Below the pieces are notes generated by a model. That model was not told the origin of the DNA, searched no databases, and saw only the letters and a program-made list of their open reading frames with translations. DNA of 64,000 bases from Bacteroidetes bacterium GWF2_33_16 (GTDB lineage Bacteria > Bacteroidota > Bacteroidia > Bacteroidales > UBA12077). Where the stretch lies: assembly GCA_001768565.1 (NCBI GenBank), contig MEOE01000006.1:1-64000 (forward strand), given 5' to 3'. Positions within the stretch are counted from its first letter, which is position 1. Each line of letters begins with the position of its first letter. Of this stretch, positions 8,890 through 18,832 are shown piece by piece. Position numbers and translations under genes: made by a program.

Positions 8890-11532
8890 TTATGATTTAA
8901 TTAGTTGTTTTATTTTTTCAATTGCTATAGGAAGCCCATCTTTATTCTTCCCGCCGGCAGTTGCATAAAATGGCTGTCCACCACCACCACCATCAATTTC
9001 TTTGGCTATTTCACGAATTAATTGTCCTGCATTTAGTTTTTTATCTTTAACCAAGTTATCCGAAATCATTATTGAAATAGTTGCTTTTCCATCTATTTCG
9101 GCTCCCAAAACCAGAAACAGATTCTCAATTTCATTTTTCAACTGGAATGCAAGGTCTTTAATAGCTGCTGATGAGCTAATTGGAACAATACCTCCAATAA
9201 ACTGAATATCTCCGATTTTTTCAATTTTTTGTATTAATTCTATTTTTACAGTTTTAACCTTTTCTTTATTGAATTCTTCTATCTGCGATAATAGTTTAGA
9301 ATTTTCATTTAACAGGTTTTCAACACTCAACTTTAAATTTTTAGTATTGTTAAAAAGTAATTTAATGTCATCCAACTCTTTAAGATTGGATTTAATAAAT
9401 TCATCTGCTTTATAAGAGGTAATAGCTTCAATTCTGCGAATACCGGCCGAAATTGCTCCTTCTGATAAAATTTTAAAATATCCTATCTGCCCTGTAGAAT
9501 GCGCATGGGTTCCTCCGCATAACTCAACTGATTCATCAAATTTAATTACTCTAACCAAATCACTATATTTTTCTCCAAATAGAGCCATAGCACCCATATC
9601 GCTTGCTTTTTTCATGGGCACATCATGCATTTCTTCAAGACTGATATTTTTCCTTATAAGTTCATTTACTATTGCTTCTACTTTTTCAATTTCTTCAGAT
9701 GTAACTTTTTGAAAATGAGAAAAATCGAATCGTAAATAATCCGGATGAACTAACGAGCCTTTTTGTTCAATATGTTTTCCTAATACTTTTCTAAGTGCAA
9801 AATGTAGTAAGTGAGTTGCAGTATGATTATTTTCAGTATTTTGTCTGGCATTTTTATTCACTACTGCTGTAAATTCAGCTTTTGGATCTGTGGGTAGTTT
9901 TGTAGCAACATGAATAATTAGGTTATTCTCTTTTTTAGTGTCAATAATTGGCGTTTTTTCATCACCTGAAATTATAAATCCAGTATCGCCAACCTGACCA
10001 CCCGATTCAGCATAGAATGGTGTGGTATCAAATATAAGCTGAAATAATTCTTTGTCTTTTGATTTGATTTTTCTATAACGTGTAATTTTGATTTTATATT
10101 CAAGATTAGTATAACCAACAAATTTTTCATTTGTAGTTGCAATTAGTTCAACCCAATCGTCTGTGGTTATTGTGGTTGCTGAACGTGAACGATCTTTTTG
10201 TGCTTCCATAGCTTGATGGAACTCATCTCTATTAACAGTTAATCCTTTTTCTTTTAGAATAAGCTCAGTTAAATCAAGTGGAAATCCATATGTGTCGTAA
10301 AGTTCAAAAGCAGTATTGCCATCAATTACCTTATTTTTTTTGGTATTTGATTTCTCAATTATATGATCAAGTAATTTTATTCCCGTTTCAAGTGTACGTA
10401 AAAATGATTGTTCCTCTTCTGTAATTACTTTCTCTATAAGTGTTTGCTGTGATTTTAATTCTGGATATGCATCACCCATATTTTCAACAAGTACAGAAAC
10501 CAACTTGTTCATTGCAGGTTCTTTAAAATTAAGGAATGTATATCCGTAACGAACAGCACGACGCAAAATTCTACGAATTACATATCCTGCTTTATTATTT
10601 GAAGGTAACTGTCCATCGGCAATCGAAAAGCTTATCGCTCTTAAATGGTCGGCTATAACTCGCATAGCAATATCTGCTTTTACATCAGATCCGTATTTTA
10701 TTCCAGAGATAGCTGCTATTTTTTGAATAATAGGCTGAAAAACATCTGTATCGTAATTCGATTTTTTACCTTGTAATACCATGCATAGGCGCTCAAATCC
10801 CATTCCTGTATCAACATGTTTTGCAGGTAATTGCTCAAGTATTCCATTTGCTTTTCTGTTGTATTGAATAAAAACAAGGTTCCAGATTTCAATAACCAGC
10901 GGATTATCTTTGTTTACAAGAGTTTTTCCATCTATTGTTTTTCGATCTTCATCATCCCTTAAATCAACATGAATTTCGGAGCAAGGTCCACATGGTCCTG
11001 CATCACCCATCTCCCAAAAGTTATCTTTCTTTGAACCATATAAGATTCTACTGTCGGGCAAGTATTTTTTCCAATAATCAAGAGCTTCATTATCGGGATC
11101 CAGATTATCATCGGCGCTACCTTCAAAAACGGTAGCATAAACTCTGTTTACATCAATGCCCAGTTCTTTAATGAGTAGTTCGTATGCCCACTCAATTGCT
11201 TCTTTTTTAAAATATCCAACTTCTGGATGAGCAGGGTCACCAAATGACCAGTTACCTAGCATTTCGAACATGGTATGATGGTATGTATCGTGCCCAACTT
11301 CTTCTAAATCGTTATGTTTTCCAGAAACCCGCAAACATTTTTGAGAATCAGCAACGCGGGAATCTTTTGCTGGCTTGTTACCCAGAAAAATATCTTTGAA
11401 CTGATTCATGCCTGCATTGGTAAACATGAGGGATGGATCGTTCTTAATCACCATTGGTGCCGATGGGACGATTGTATGTTGTTTGTTTTTAAAATAGTCT
11501 AAAAATGCATTTCGTATTTCTTTTGAATTCAT
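8890..11532 (-). CDS. alaS: Alanine--tRNA ligase
   Basis: An 880-aa, full-length AlaRS. The class II aminoacylation core opens with [18 protein letters not shown] (about residues 24-41). The editing domain has the zinc-binding set H570/H574 (HTATH) and C672/H676 (CGGTH), and the C-Ala domain ends with the Gly-rich [15 protein letters not shown] motif. It charges tRNA-Ala and clears mischarged Ser/Gly. Single gene with its own terminator, divergent from the M23 peptidase operon. Confidence 0.97.
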   Translation of the reverse strand: MNSKEIRNAFLDYFKNKQHTIVPSAPMVIKNDPSLMFTNAGMNQFKDIFLGNKPAKDSRVADSQKCLRVSGKHNDLEEVGHDTYHHTMFEMLGNWSFGDPAHPEVGYFKKEAIEWAYELLIKELGIDVNRVYATVFEGSADDNLDPDNEALDYWKKYLPDSRILYGSKKDNFWEMGDAGPCGPCSEIHVDLRDDEDRKTIDGKTLVNKDNPLVIEIWNLVFIQYNRKANGILEQLPAKHVDTGMGFERLCMVLQGKKSNYDTDVFQPIIQKIAAISGIKYGSDVKADIAMRVIADHLRAISFSIADGQLPSNNKAGYVIRRILRRAVRYGYTFLNFKEPAMNKLVSVLVENMGDAYPELKSQQTLIEKVITEEEQSFLRTLETGIKLLDHIIEKSNTKKNKVIDGNTAFELYDTYGFPLDLTELILKEKGLTVNRDEFHQAMEAQKDRSRSATTITTDDWVELIATTNEKFVGYTNLEYKIKITRYRKIKSKDKELFQLIFDTTPFYAESGGQVGDTGFIISGDEKTPIIDTKKENNLIIHVATKLPTDPKAEFTAVVNKNARQNTENNHTATHLLHFALRKVLGKHIEQKGSLVHPDYLRFDFSHFQKVTSEEIEKVEAIVNELIRKNISLEEMHDVPMKKASDMGAMALFGEKYSDLVRVIKFDESVELCGGTHAHSTGQIGYFKILSEGAISAGIRRIEAITSYKADEFIKSNLKELDDIKLLFNNTKNLKLSVENLLNENSKLLSQIEEFNKEKVKTVKIELIQKIEKIGDIQFIGGIVPISSSAAIKDLAFQLKNEIENLFLVLGAEIDGKATISIMISDNLVKDKKLNAGQLIREIAKEIDGGGGGQPFYATAGGKNKDGLPIAIEKIKQLIKS

Positions 11533-11604
11533 AAAGTCTTATTATAATTGTACTTACTTCTTGTCGTTTAAATGTTTATATTTAAATCACTTTTTTTAAT
11601 CGAA

Positions 11605-11636
11605 TTTGTAAAATTAATTTATTTACGTTAGATTTG
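11605..11636 (+). promoter_or_regulatory. Bacteroidota-type promoter of the M23 peptidase operon
   Basis: TTTG at 11605-11608 (-33 element) and TAGATTTG at 11629-11636 (-7 element) are separated by 20 bp, a good match to the sigma-A promoter form of this phylum. Transcription should begin near 11643, about 45 nt upstream of the ATG. Confidence 0.65.
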
Positions 11637-11687
11637 TCGCTATCGTCATATTTTTTTAATTTTTTGTAAGATTAACTACTATTTAAT

Positions 11688-12659
11688 ATGTTTAAAGTCA
11701 AATATCATTTTGATGAAACTACACTTACTTTTAAAAGGGTTCGTTTAGTTAGGAGGCAAAAGGTATTTAGGCTTATAGCCTTTTTAATTGTAACAGTTTC
11801 TACAGCAATTTTGTTAAATATTATTGCATCGACCTACCTGACAACACCAAAGCTTTCAAAGCTCGAAAATGAAAAACAGGAGTATGTATTTCAATATGAA
11901 CTATTACAAGGAAAACTAGAAAAGATTGAAAATACCTTACAAGAAATACAGCATCGTGATGATCATCTTTACAGAGCTGTTTTTGATTTAGATCCTATCT
12001 CGCCATCCGTTAGAGAAGCTGGTATTGGTGGAGTTAACAGGTATATGAATCTTGAAGGATTTGATAATTCGGATTTGATTATTAAAACCTTTAAACAAGA
12101 AGATGAAATAAGAAATAAGTTGTATGTTCAATCAAAATCTTTTGATATTGTTATAGAATATGCAAAAAATAAGGAGAAGATGTTAAGTTGTATTCCTGCC
12201 ATTCAACCATTAGCCTTAAGGGATTTTGATCGCATTAGTGATTATTTCGGATTTAGAAGTGATCCTTTTAATAACGTTCAAACGATGCATCATGGAATGG
12301 ATTTTACAGGGCCCGAAGGAGCTGATGTTTTTGCAACTGGTGATGGTATTGTAATCGAAGCGGGTTATTCATTTTATGGTTACGGAAATAGAATTACTAT
12401 TGATCATGGTTTTGGATATAGAACTGTTTATGCGCATCTTCAGAAAATAGATATTGTCGAAGGTCAGAAGGTAAGTCGTGGAGATTTAATTGGTAAATTG
12501 GGTAATACTGGCAGATCTACTGGCACACATTTACATTATGAGGTAAGATTAAATGACAAACCAGTTGATCCTATTAATTACTATTTTAACGATATAACTG
12601 CCGAAGAATATGATCTTATGATATTGGCTCTTTCAAAAAGAAGAATCCCAATGGATTAG
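11688..12659 (+). CDS. Membrane-anchored M23 peptidase (LytM domain), copy 1
   Basis: A 323-aa protein with a short cytoplasmic N-terminus, one transmembrane helix at about residues 28-50, a coiled-coil segment at about 56-90, and a C-terminal LytM/M23 domain. The zinc ligands of active enzymes are present: H201-x3-D205 (HHGMD) and H281-x-H283 (HLHYEV). Such enzymes cleave peptidoglycan cross-links, or regulate other hydrolases when degenerate; this one looks catalytically complete. The next gene is a paralogue with the catalytic residues at the same residue numbers. Same-strand genes follow as far as 17474. Confidence 0.9.
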   Translation: MFKVKYHFDETTLTFKRVRLVRRQKVFRLIAFLIVTVSTAILLNIIASTYLTTPKLSKLENEKQEYVFQYELLQGKLEKIENTLQEIQHRDDHLYRAVFDLDPISPSVREAGIGGVNRYMNLEGFDNSDLIIKTFKQEDEIRNKLYVQSKSFDIVIEYAKNKEKMLSCIPAIQPLALRDFDRISDYFGFRSDPFNNVQTMHHGMDFTGPEGADVFATGDGIVIEAGYSFYGYGNRITIDHGFGYRTVYAHLQKIDIVEGQKVSRGDLIGKLGNTGRSTGTHLHYEVRLNDKPVDPINYYFNDITAEEYDLMILALSKRRIPMD

Positions 12660-12674
12660 ATTAAAATAATTCTT

Positions 12675-12682
12675 TATATTTG
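12675..12682 (+). promoter_or_regulatory. Candidate -7 element upstream of the second M23 gene
   Basis: TATATTTG, 24 bp before the ATG at 12707, matches TAnnTTTG exactly. It suggests an internal promoter between the two peptidase paralogues. A clear -33 element is not visible. Confidence 0.45.
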
Positions 12683-12706
12683 CAGCGTTAATTTTTAGAA
12701 TTGATT

Positions 12707-13678
12707 ATGGTAAAAGTCAAATATAGGTTTAACAGAGAATCTCTTAGTTACGATAAAATAACATTATCATTTAAGCAGAAAATTATTCGCCTGCTTACAT
12801 ATTTCTTTGCTACACTTCTTATTGGAATTATATACAACATTATTTTTACATCTCTATTTCATACTCCCAAAGAAAAAGGTCTTATTCGTGAAAATCAGCA
12901 ATTATTAACACAGTATTCTGAGTTGAATAAAAGATTCGACTTAATTGATAAGACATTGGAAGATCTACAAAAACGTGATGATAATATTTACAGGGTTATT
13001 TTCGAAACAGAACCAATTCCTGCATCAGTAAGGTCGGCTGGTTTTGGTGGTGCAAACAGATACCAGGATTTGCATGGTTTCGAGAATTCAGAATTAGTTA
13101 TCAGTACTACCGAACGACTTGAAAAAATATCCAGAAAATTGGTAGTTCAGTCTAAATCATATGACGAAGTTATCCGGATGGCTAAAAATAAAGAAGAAAT
13201 GGTTGCTTCTGTTCCTGCAATTATGCCAATTTCAAATAAGGATTTAACACGAACAGCATCAGGCTGGGGTTGGAGGATTCATCCAATCTATAAAATTCGT
13301 AAGTTTCATTATGGAATGGATTTTACTGCTCCTACTGGTACTGATATTTACGTAACTGGTGATGGCGTTGTCGAAAGTATTGAATCTTCAATGCGTGGTT
13401 ATGGGAAACATATTGTTGTGAACCATGGCTTTGGATACAAAACAATTTATGCTCATTTAAGTGGCTTTAAAGCTAAAAAAGGTCAGAAAGTTAAGCGTGG
13501 CGAAGTAATTGGTTATGTCGGTTCTACAGGTACATCAACTGCTCCTCACTTGCATTACGAGGTTGTTAAGAACGATGCAAAAGTTAATCCTGTTCATTTT
13601 TATTTTAATGATCTGACTCCCGAAGAATTTGATAAAATGATATTTATCTCATCCAATAGTGGTCAATCGTTCGATTAA
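12707..13678 (+). CDS. Membrane-anchored M23 peptidase (LytM domain), copy 2
   Basis: A 323-aa paralogue of the preceding gene with the same plan: one N-terminal membrane helix (about 28-50), a coiled coil, the shared EAGIGG/SAGFGGANRY-type segment near residue 108, and a LytM domain with H201/D205 and H281/H283. I chose the ATG at 12707 over an in-frame TTG at 12701 because it aligns with the start of copy 1 (MVKVKY versus MFKVKY). A tandem duplication retained with both active sites intact suggests two related cell-wall hydrolases with different regulation or substrates. Confidence 0.9.
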   Translation: MVKVKYRFNRESLSYDKITLSFKQKIIRLLTYFFATLLIGIIYNIIFTSLFHTPKEKGLIRENQQLLTQYSELNKRFDLIDKTLEDLQKRDDNIYRVIFETEPIPASVRSAGFGGANRYQDLHGFENSELVISTTERLEKISRKLVVQSKSYDEVIRMAKNKEEMVASVPAIMPISNKDLTRTASGWGWRIHPIYKIRKFHYGMDFTAPTGTDIYVTGDGVVESIESSMRGYGKHIVVNHGFGYKTIYAHLSGFKAKKGQKVKRGEVIGYVGSTGTSTAPHLHYEVVKNDAKVNPVHFYFNDLTPEEFDKMIFISSNSGQSFD

Positions 13679-13690
13679 TAAATTATTTTG

Positions 13691-15163
13691 ATGATTAAAT
13701 TTGTACGATATTTTATGATTCCCCTTATTTTGGGGAATTTTTTTTTCAGTCAGGGGATTGCACAAAATAACAACTTTGAAGCAGATTCTACTTTCTCCAT
13801 TATTCCTACTTTTTTAGGTAATTGGCAACGTAATTTTTATGGTAACGATGCTCCCGACAAACTGGATATAATATGGAAACATCATTTAGGTACTGGTGAA
13901 ACAGTTATTTCGCGCCGATTAGGTTCCAAAATTTGGTCTGGTGCCGGATGGACAGGTCAGCCTTTACTTGTTAATGAAAATGGAAAACTATTCTTAATTC
14001 AAGGTGCATACGATCATCATCTCAAAAAATTAGATGCTATAACTGGTCACCTTATATGGCAATATAAATTCGACGACGTAATAAAAGGAACCGGAACGAT
14101 ATGGAAAAATAAAAACCCTGACAAACCCGAGAACGCCATTGTAATCTTACAAGGGAGTAGGCTTGGAGTAGGTAATTTCCTTGATTCAAAACATATTCCT
14201 AGTTACAGAGCAATATCATATTTTACAGGAGAAGAACTTTGGCGATTCGACCAAAAGTGGACAGATAGCTATAGTAGGGATGTAGATGGATCAGCACTTG
14301 TTTTAAATGACACCGTTTATATTGGTTTTGAAAATTCGCTTTTTACTGTTTTTGATCCGGATCATAGAAATGCCGAGATTAAAAATGGGATGTTACAACC
14401 GAGAATATTTGAAGAGCACAAGCTCTATTCTCTAGACGATGTTTATGCACATAAAAACAATATTGTAACTGAATCGTCTCCTGCATTATTAGGAGGAAAA
14501 ATATATGTTGCATCAGGTGCTGGCCATGTTTGGGGGTATAATCTAAAAACAAGAATGCTAGACTGGAACTTTTACATCGGTTCTGATATAGATGGCTCGG
14601 CTGTTTGTACAAAAGATAGCTGTATCTTGATATCAGTCGAGAAGCAATATATTAAAGGTAAGGGTGGTGCATTTAAATTAGATCCTGAGAAAAATCCTAA
14701 AGATGCTGTTGAATGGTATTTTCCTGTTGAAAATAAGGATTTTAATGGATGGGAGGGTGGAATTATAGGTTCTATAGGTATAAATGATAGCTACATTATT
14801 GCTGAACAAACCCATCTCGCAGCATTTATAGGAATTGACGGTTTTTTATATGTAGTAAATCATCAAAGTATTGATTCAACACATACAGTTCTTGGCCCCG
14901 ATAGTATTAAAATTTATAATACCCCAAAATTGGTTTTTAAAGATAAAGTTGGTCCATCCATTTCAACTCCAATATTTACTGAGAATAAGCTTATTGTTGC
15001 CGGATATTGGGGAATATCAATTTACGAATACAACACAGAAAACAAGTTTCAGCTCATTGATAAAAGAGAAGGATCATTTGAATCTACTCCAATAATTTAT
15101 CAGAATAGAATTTATATTGCTTCACGCGATGGTTATTTATATTGTTTTGGTGCAAAAAATTAA
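13691..15163 (+). CDS. Secreted PQQ-like beta-propeller protein
   Basis: The 490-aa protein starts at ATG 13691 (an upstream in-frame TTG is less likely) and has a signal peptide (cleavage near GIAQN). The rest contains repeated propeller blades with PQQ/WD-like strands: LDAITGHLIWQYKF (about 100), YRAISYFTGEELWRF (about 180), LKTRMLDWNFYIGSDIDGSA (about 285-305) and a final IYIASRDGYLYCF. No dehydrogenase catalytic set was recognised, so I call a structural fold, not an enzyme. It starts 12 bp after the second M23 gene, so it is likely co-transcribed and may act in the periplasm or at the outer membrane. Confidence 0.75.
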   Translation: MIKFVRYFMIPLILGNFFFSQGIAQNNNFEADSTFSIIPTFLGNWQRNFYGNDAPDKLDIIWKHHLGTGETVISRRLGSKIWSGAGWTGQPLLVNENGKLFLIQGAYDHHLKKLDAITGHLIWQYKFDDVIKGTGTIWKNKNPDKPENAIVILQGSRLGVGNFLDSKHIPSYRAISYFTGEELWRFDQKWTDSYSRDVDGSALVLNDTVYIGFENSLFTVFDPDHRNAEIKNGMLQPRIFEEHKLYSLDDVYAHKNNIVTESSPALLGGKIYVASGAGHVWGYNLKTRMLDWNFYIGSDIDGSAVCTKDSCILISVEKQYIKGKGGAFKLDPEKNPKDAVEWYFPVENKDFNGWEGGIIGSIGINDSYIIAEQTHLAAFIGIDGFLYVVNHQSIDSTHTVLGPDSIKIYNTPKLVFKDKVGPSISTPIFTENKLIVAGYWGISIYEYNTENKFQLIDKREGSFESTPIIYQNRIYIASRDGYLYCFGAKN

Positions 15164-15239
15164 CTTGGCTAGTTAGATAATATTTTATAAATTAGTGTTT
15201 TATTTCTGAGTAGTTTACAAATTAGTAAAAACAACAGTT

Positions 15240-15575
15240 ATGCCCTATAAAGAAAAAAAAGTCGAAAAACTATATTATAGTATTGGAGAAGTAGCTGAAA
15301 TGTTTAATGTAAATGCATCATTAATAAGATATTGGGAGAAAGAGTTTGATATTATTAAACCCCATAAAAATAAAAAAGGAAATCGGTTTTTTACAATAGA
15401 GGATATTGAGAATTTCCATTTAATCTATTACTTGGTAAAAGAGTTGGGTCTTACATTGAAAGGAGCTCAAAAGAAACTAAAAGAAAATAGGGAAAGTACC
15501 GTTAATAATTTCGAAGCTGTTAAAACACTCAAAGAAATTAAAACAATGTTGCTCGAAATTCGCGAAGAAATTTAA
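15240..15575 (+). CDS. MerR-family transcriptional regulator
   Basis: A 111-aa protein with an N-terminal winged helix (YYSIGEVAEMFNVNASLIRYWEKEF, about residues 12-36) followed by the second MerR helix pair (LVKELGLTLKGAQKKLKEN). The short C-terminus has no effector-binding domain or metal-binding cysteines. This small type is widespread in Bacteroidota; the target is unknown. It lies between envelope genes and nif3-like, on the same strand. Confidence 0.85.
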   Translation: MPYKEKKVEKLYYSIGEVAEMFNVNASLIRYWEKEFDIIKPHKNKKGNRFFTIEDIENFHLIYYLVKELGLTLKGAQKKLKENRESTVNNFEAVKTLKEIKTMLLEIREEI

Positions 15576-15609
15576 AAATTCTATTAATCTTTTCTAGTAT
15601 TATCTCAAA

Positions 15610-16704
15610 ATGAAAATCAAAGAAATTACTTCTTATCTTGAATCATTTGCTCCTGTTTTATTGCAGGAAGATTATGATAATGCAGGATTAATAGTTGGTA
15701 ATCCTGAAACCGATGTAACAGGCATTTTAGTTACCATCGATTCCACAGAAGTAATAATTGATGAAGCTACACGAATTGGTGCAAATCTCATTATTGCGCA
15801 TCATCCTATAGTTCTTTCGGGATTAAAAAAGATAAATGGGAAAAGTTATATTGAACGAACCATAATTAAAGCTATTAAAAATGATATAGCCATTTATGCT
15901 ATTCATACAAATATTGATAGTATTTTAGGTGGAGTAAATAGTAAAATAGCAGAAAAACTCACATTACAAAACACTAAAATACTCGAAACAAAATCCAATC
16001 ATTTACTTAAGCTTGTTTATTTTGTTCCTTCTGAACATGCCGAAAATACTCGAAATGCTATTTTTGTTGCTGGTGCCGGACAAATAGGTAATTACGATAT
16101 GTGCAGCTTTAATGTTGAGGGCAAAGGATCGTTTAGAGCAGGAGAGGGTACCGATCCTTTTGTTGGCAAAAAAGGGGAATTGCATTTTGAAAATGAGATA
16201 CGTGTAGAAGTAATTTTACCTAAGCATCTGGTAAATAATGTTGTCAAATCATTGATGGAATCTCATCCATACGAGGAGGTTGCTTATGATATTTATGTAC
16301 TCAAAAATGATTTCGAAGGAGTTGGCTCAGGAATTATTGGCGAATTAAAAACTGAAATGTCAGAAATGGATTTCTTAAATTTATTAAAATCGACATTTAA
16401 TGCACAGGGCATCAGATATACAAAACTCCTTAATAAACCAATTAAAAAAGTTGCTATCTGTGGAGGAAGTGGTAGTTTTCTTTTAAATAAGGCAATTGGT
16501 AAGAATGCAGATGTTTTTGTTTCTTCTGATTTTAAATATCACCAGTTTTTTGATGCCGAAAACAAGATTTTAATTGCTGATATAGGACATTTTGAATCAG
16601 AACAGTTTACAAAAGAATTAATTTATGAATTACTTATAAAAAAATTCCCTAAATTTGCAATTCATTTTACCGAAGTAAATACAAATCCGATTAATTATTT
16701 ATAA
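15610..16704 (+). CDS. Nif3-like dinuclear metal-centre protein (YqfO type)
   Basis: The 364-aa length matches the long form of the Nif3/YbgI/YqfO family, with an inserted PII/CutA-like domain (about residues 130-230, including EVILPKHLVNNVVKSLMESHPYEE). Metal-binding motifs are present: the AHHPIVLSGLKK block (H64/H65), HTNID (about 100) and the C-terminal GHFESE. It folds as a toroidal hexamer; commonly annotated as GTP cyclohydrolase I type 2, but its true role is unsettled. It is two nucleotides upstream of the zinc-ribbon gene, so the two are co-transcribed. Confidence 0.9.
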   Translation: MKIKEITSYLESFAPVLLQEDYDNAGLIVGNPETDVTGILVTIDSTEVIIDEATRIGANLIIAHHPIVLSGLKKINGKSYIERTIIKAIKNDIAIYAIHTNIDSILGGVNSKIAEKLTLQNTKILETKSNHLLKLVYFVPSEHAENTRNAIFVAGAGQIGNYDMCSFNVEGKGSFRAGEGTDPFVGKKGELHFENEIRVEVILPKHLVNNVVKSLMESHPYEEVAYDIYVLKNDFEGVGSGIIGELKTEMSEMDFLNLLKSTFNAQGIRYTKLLNKPIKKVAICGGSGSFLLNKAIGKNADVFVSSDFKYHQFFDAENKILIADIGHFESEQFTKELIYELLIKKFPKFAIHFTEVNTNPINYL

Positions 16705-16706
16705 AT

Positions 16707-17474
16707 ATGGCTAAAGAAAAGATTAAAGCAGCTGAAGCTGATCTTACTGTTGAGGAGAAATTGAAGGCATTATATGAATTACAAACTGTTGATTCAAAAA
16801 TAGATGATATTAAAAGACTAAGAGGTGAGCTTCCATTAGAAGTTCAGGATCTGGAAGACGAAATAGAAGGATTACAGACTCGTATTCAGAATTTTGAGGA
16901 AGATGTAGTTAAGCTTGAAGAATCAATAACAGCTAAGAAAAACGAAATTAAAGAATCTCAGTCTTTAATTAAGAAATATACCGAACAACAAAATAATGTT
17001 CGTAATAACCGTGAGTTTGATTCTTTGTCAAAAGAAATGGAATTTCAAAATCTCGAAATTGAACTTTGTGAAAAGAGAATGAAAGAGTTCTCGATCAAGA
17101 TCAAAGAAAAACAAGAAATTATTGATGAGTCGAAAGCAATTCTTGCTGAAAGATCTGCAGATATAGAAAACAAAAGAAACGAACTGAATTCTATCACTAA
17201 TGAAACGAAGAAAGAAGAAGATGCTTTGATTGAAAAATCAGAGAAAATTCTTAGTCTTGTTGAGGAACGTTTGGCAAATGCATATAAAAAGATCAGGGGA
17301 AATGCCCGAAATGGACTGGCAGTAGTTACTGTACAACGTGATGCTTGCGGTGGTTGCTTTAATAAAATACCACCTCAACGCCAATTAGATGTTCGTTCAC
17401 GTAAGAAAATTATTGTTTGCGAATATTGTGGTCGTATTCTTGTTGATCCAGATATGGAAGAAGAGTTTAAATAA
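16707..17474 (+). CDS. Coiled-coil protein with C4 zinc ribbon
   Basis: A 255-aa protein with a long coiled-coil hairpin (about residues 20-195) and a C-terminal C4 zinc ribbon (CGGCFNKIPPQ and CEYCGRIL, about residues 212-245). This is the DR0291/CsaA-like zinc-ribbon family, which is often encoded next to nif3-like genes; its role is unknown, with nucleic-acid or protein binding suggested by the fold. The pairing with nif3 here (2-bp gap) follows that pattern. It closes the plus-strand gene run before a strong terminator. Confidence 0.85.
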   Translation: MAKEKIKAAEADLTVEEKLKALYELQTVDSKIDDIKRLRGELPLEVQDLEDEIEGLQTRIQNFEEDVVKLEESITAKKNEIKESQSLIKKYTEQQNNVRNNREFDSLSKEMEFQNLEIELCEKRMKEFSIKIKEKQEIIDESKAILAERSADIENKRNELNSITNETKKEEDALIEKSEKILSLVEERLANAYKKIRGNARNGLAVVTVQRDACGGCFNKIPPQRQLDVRSRKKIIVCEYCGRILVDPDMEEEFK

Positions 17475-17492
17475 AACTACTTGTTAGAAGTT

Positions 17493-17546
17493 AAAAAGTT
17501 CCGGGCTTAGAGTTTTCTAAAAAAACTTTAAGCCCGGAACTTTTTT
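17493..17546. terminator. Strong bidirectional terminator
   Basis: A 17-bp stem (AAAAAGTTCCGGGCTTA pairs with TAAGCCCGGAACTTTTT) with a 19-nt loop, lying between the convergent zinc-ribbon gene and the TPM gene. T-tracts exist on both strands. Confidence 0.9.
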
Positions 17547-17585
17547 GTAAAAACTATAGATTCAAACTAATAATCACAACTTTTT

Positions 17586-18386
17586 TTACCAGCTACCACC
17601 GGCTCCACCACCTCCAAAGCTACCGCCTCCGAATCCGCCGAAGCCTCCTCCGCCACCAAATCCTCCCGAACCTGACGAGAAACTACCAAAGCTTCCACTA
17701 TGACTTCTGCTCTGGTTTGCAAGCATTCCCATAGCAATCCAGAATGGTAAATTATGACCGATAGCATATTGCCGTGCTCTGCGAAATCTGCTAATAATAG
17801 AGATTATAATAATCAAAATAAATACAATGATTATTGGAAAAGGGCCTGGGCCATCAGTTCTTTTTGCATACTCATCGGCAGTAAATTCTCCTTTAGTAAG
17901 ACTTATTATTGTGTTTACAGCATTATCTAATCCCTGGTAATTTTGTCCCTGACTAAAAAACGGTAAAATATCATTGTTAACTATGCGTTTTGTTATGGCA
18001 TCTGGAACTGCTCCTTCGAGTCCGTAACCTGTAGCAATAAATACTTCGCCTTTCTCAGAAGCTGTTTTTGGTTTTACAAGAATAAGAATACCATTGTTTT
18101 TGCCTTTTTGACCAATACCCCACTTATCGCCAAGCTCAAAAGCATACTGCGATTTATCGTAGCCATCAAGTGTAGGAACTATAACAATTGCAATTTGTGT
18201 TGATGATTCGTTGCTGAATTGTACCAATTTGCTTTCTAATGCCTGTTGCTCCTGATTACTTAAAAAACCGGTAAAGTCATTTACAATTTTTGGTGGGTAA
18301 GGTTTTTCCGGGAAATTCTGTGAATAGCCAAAAACGCTTACTAGGGAAAGAAACCCGATAAAAACAATCTTTATTAATTTATTCAT
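17586..18386 (-). CDS. TPM-domain membrane protein (YgcG-like)
   Basis: The 266-aa protein has a signal peptide (cleavage near VFGYSQ), a TPM domain at about residues 30-165 (LVQFSNESSTQIAIVIVPTL and GKNNGILILVKP), one membrane helix at about 183-205 and a Gly/Ser-rich tail (about 225-266, repeats of GGGGF/GGFGGG). This is the YgcG/methanol-dehydrogenase-regulator-like family, envelope proteins of poorly known function. The low-complexity tail is typical. Last gene of the lemA-TPM-TPM operon, 5 bp after the preceding gene. Confidence 0.88.
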   Translation of the reverse strand: MNKLIKIVFIGFLSLVSVFGYSQNFPEKPYPPKIVNDFTGFLSNQEQQALESKLVQFSNESSTQIAIVIVPTLDGYDKSQYAFELGDKWGIGQKGKNNGILILVKPKTASEKGEVFIATGYGLEGAVPDAITKRIVNNDILPFFSQGQNYQGLDNAVNTIISLTKGEFTADEYAKRTDGPGPFPIIIVFILIIIISIISRFRRARQYAIGHNLPFWIAMGMLANQSRSHSGSFGSFSSGSGGFGGGGGFGGFGGGSFGGGGAGGSW

Positions 18387-18391
18387 ATAAC

Positions 18392-18832
18392 TTATTTTTT
18401 TCCGAATGATATTTCATCGGACAGTTCGTTAATATCATCTTTCTGGTATGGGAAATTCTTTTTCAAGGCATCTCCGGCCATTTGTATTCCTTTGCTTAAG
18501 CCATTTGCATATTCGCCTTTTTTGAATTCTGAAAGTACATTTTCTTTTATCTCATCCCAGAAATTTTCAGGTGTTACGGCATTAATCCCAGCATCACCCA
18601 ATATGGCAAACTTTCTGTCATTAATGGAAAGGTAGAACAAAACTCCATTACGGAGTTTTGTTCTATGCATTTCAAGTTTTGCAAATATATAAGCAGCTCT
18701 GTCGAGAACATCACCTGAGCAATCCGATTCAATATGTACGCGAATTTCTCCCGATGTATTCGTCTCGGCATCTTTTACAGCTTTTGTTATTTGCTGCTTT
18801 TGAGCACTATTAAAAAAATCAGATGGTTTCAT
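18392..18832 (-). CDS. Small cytoplasmic TPM-domain protein
   Basis: A 146-aa protein consisting of just a TPM domain (TSGEIRVHIESDC, about residues 29-41; LRNGVLFYLSINDRKFAILGDAGI, about 58-82), with no signal peptide or membrane helix. Its start codon overlaps the lemA stop codon (TAATG), implying translational coupling. The pairing of one soluble and one membrane TPM protein with LemA is a recurrent Bacteroidota arrangement; the biochemical role is not established. Confidence 0.85.
   Translation of the reverse strand: MKPSDFFNSAQKQQITKAVKDAETNTSGEIRVHIESDCSGDVLDRAAYIFAKLEMHRTKLRNGVLFYLSINDRKFAILGDAGINAVTPENFWDEIKENVLSEFKKGEYANGLSKGIQMAGDALKKNFPYQKDDINELSDEISFGKK

Noticed and set aside
13691-15163. 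PQQ-dependent dehydrogenase
   Set aside because: Only the propeller repeats are visible; no catalytic Asp/PQQ-contact set or haem-binding motif was recognised.
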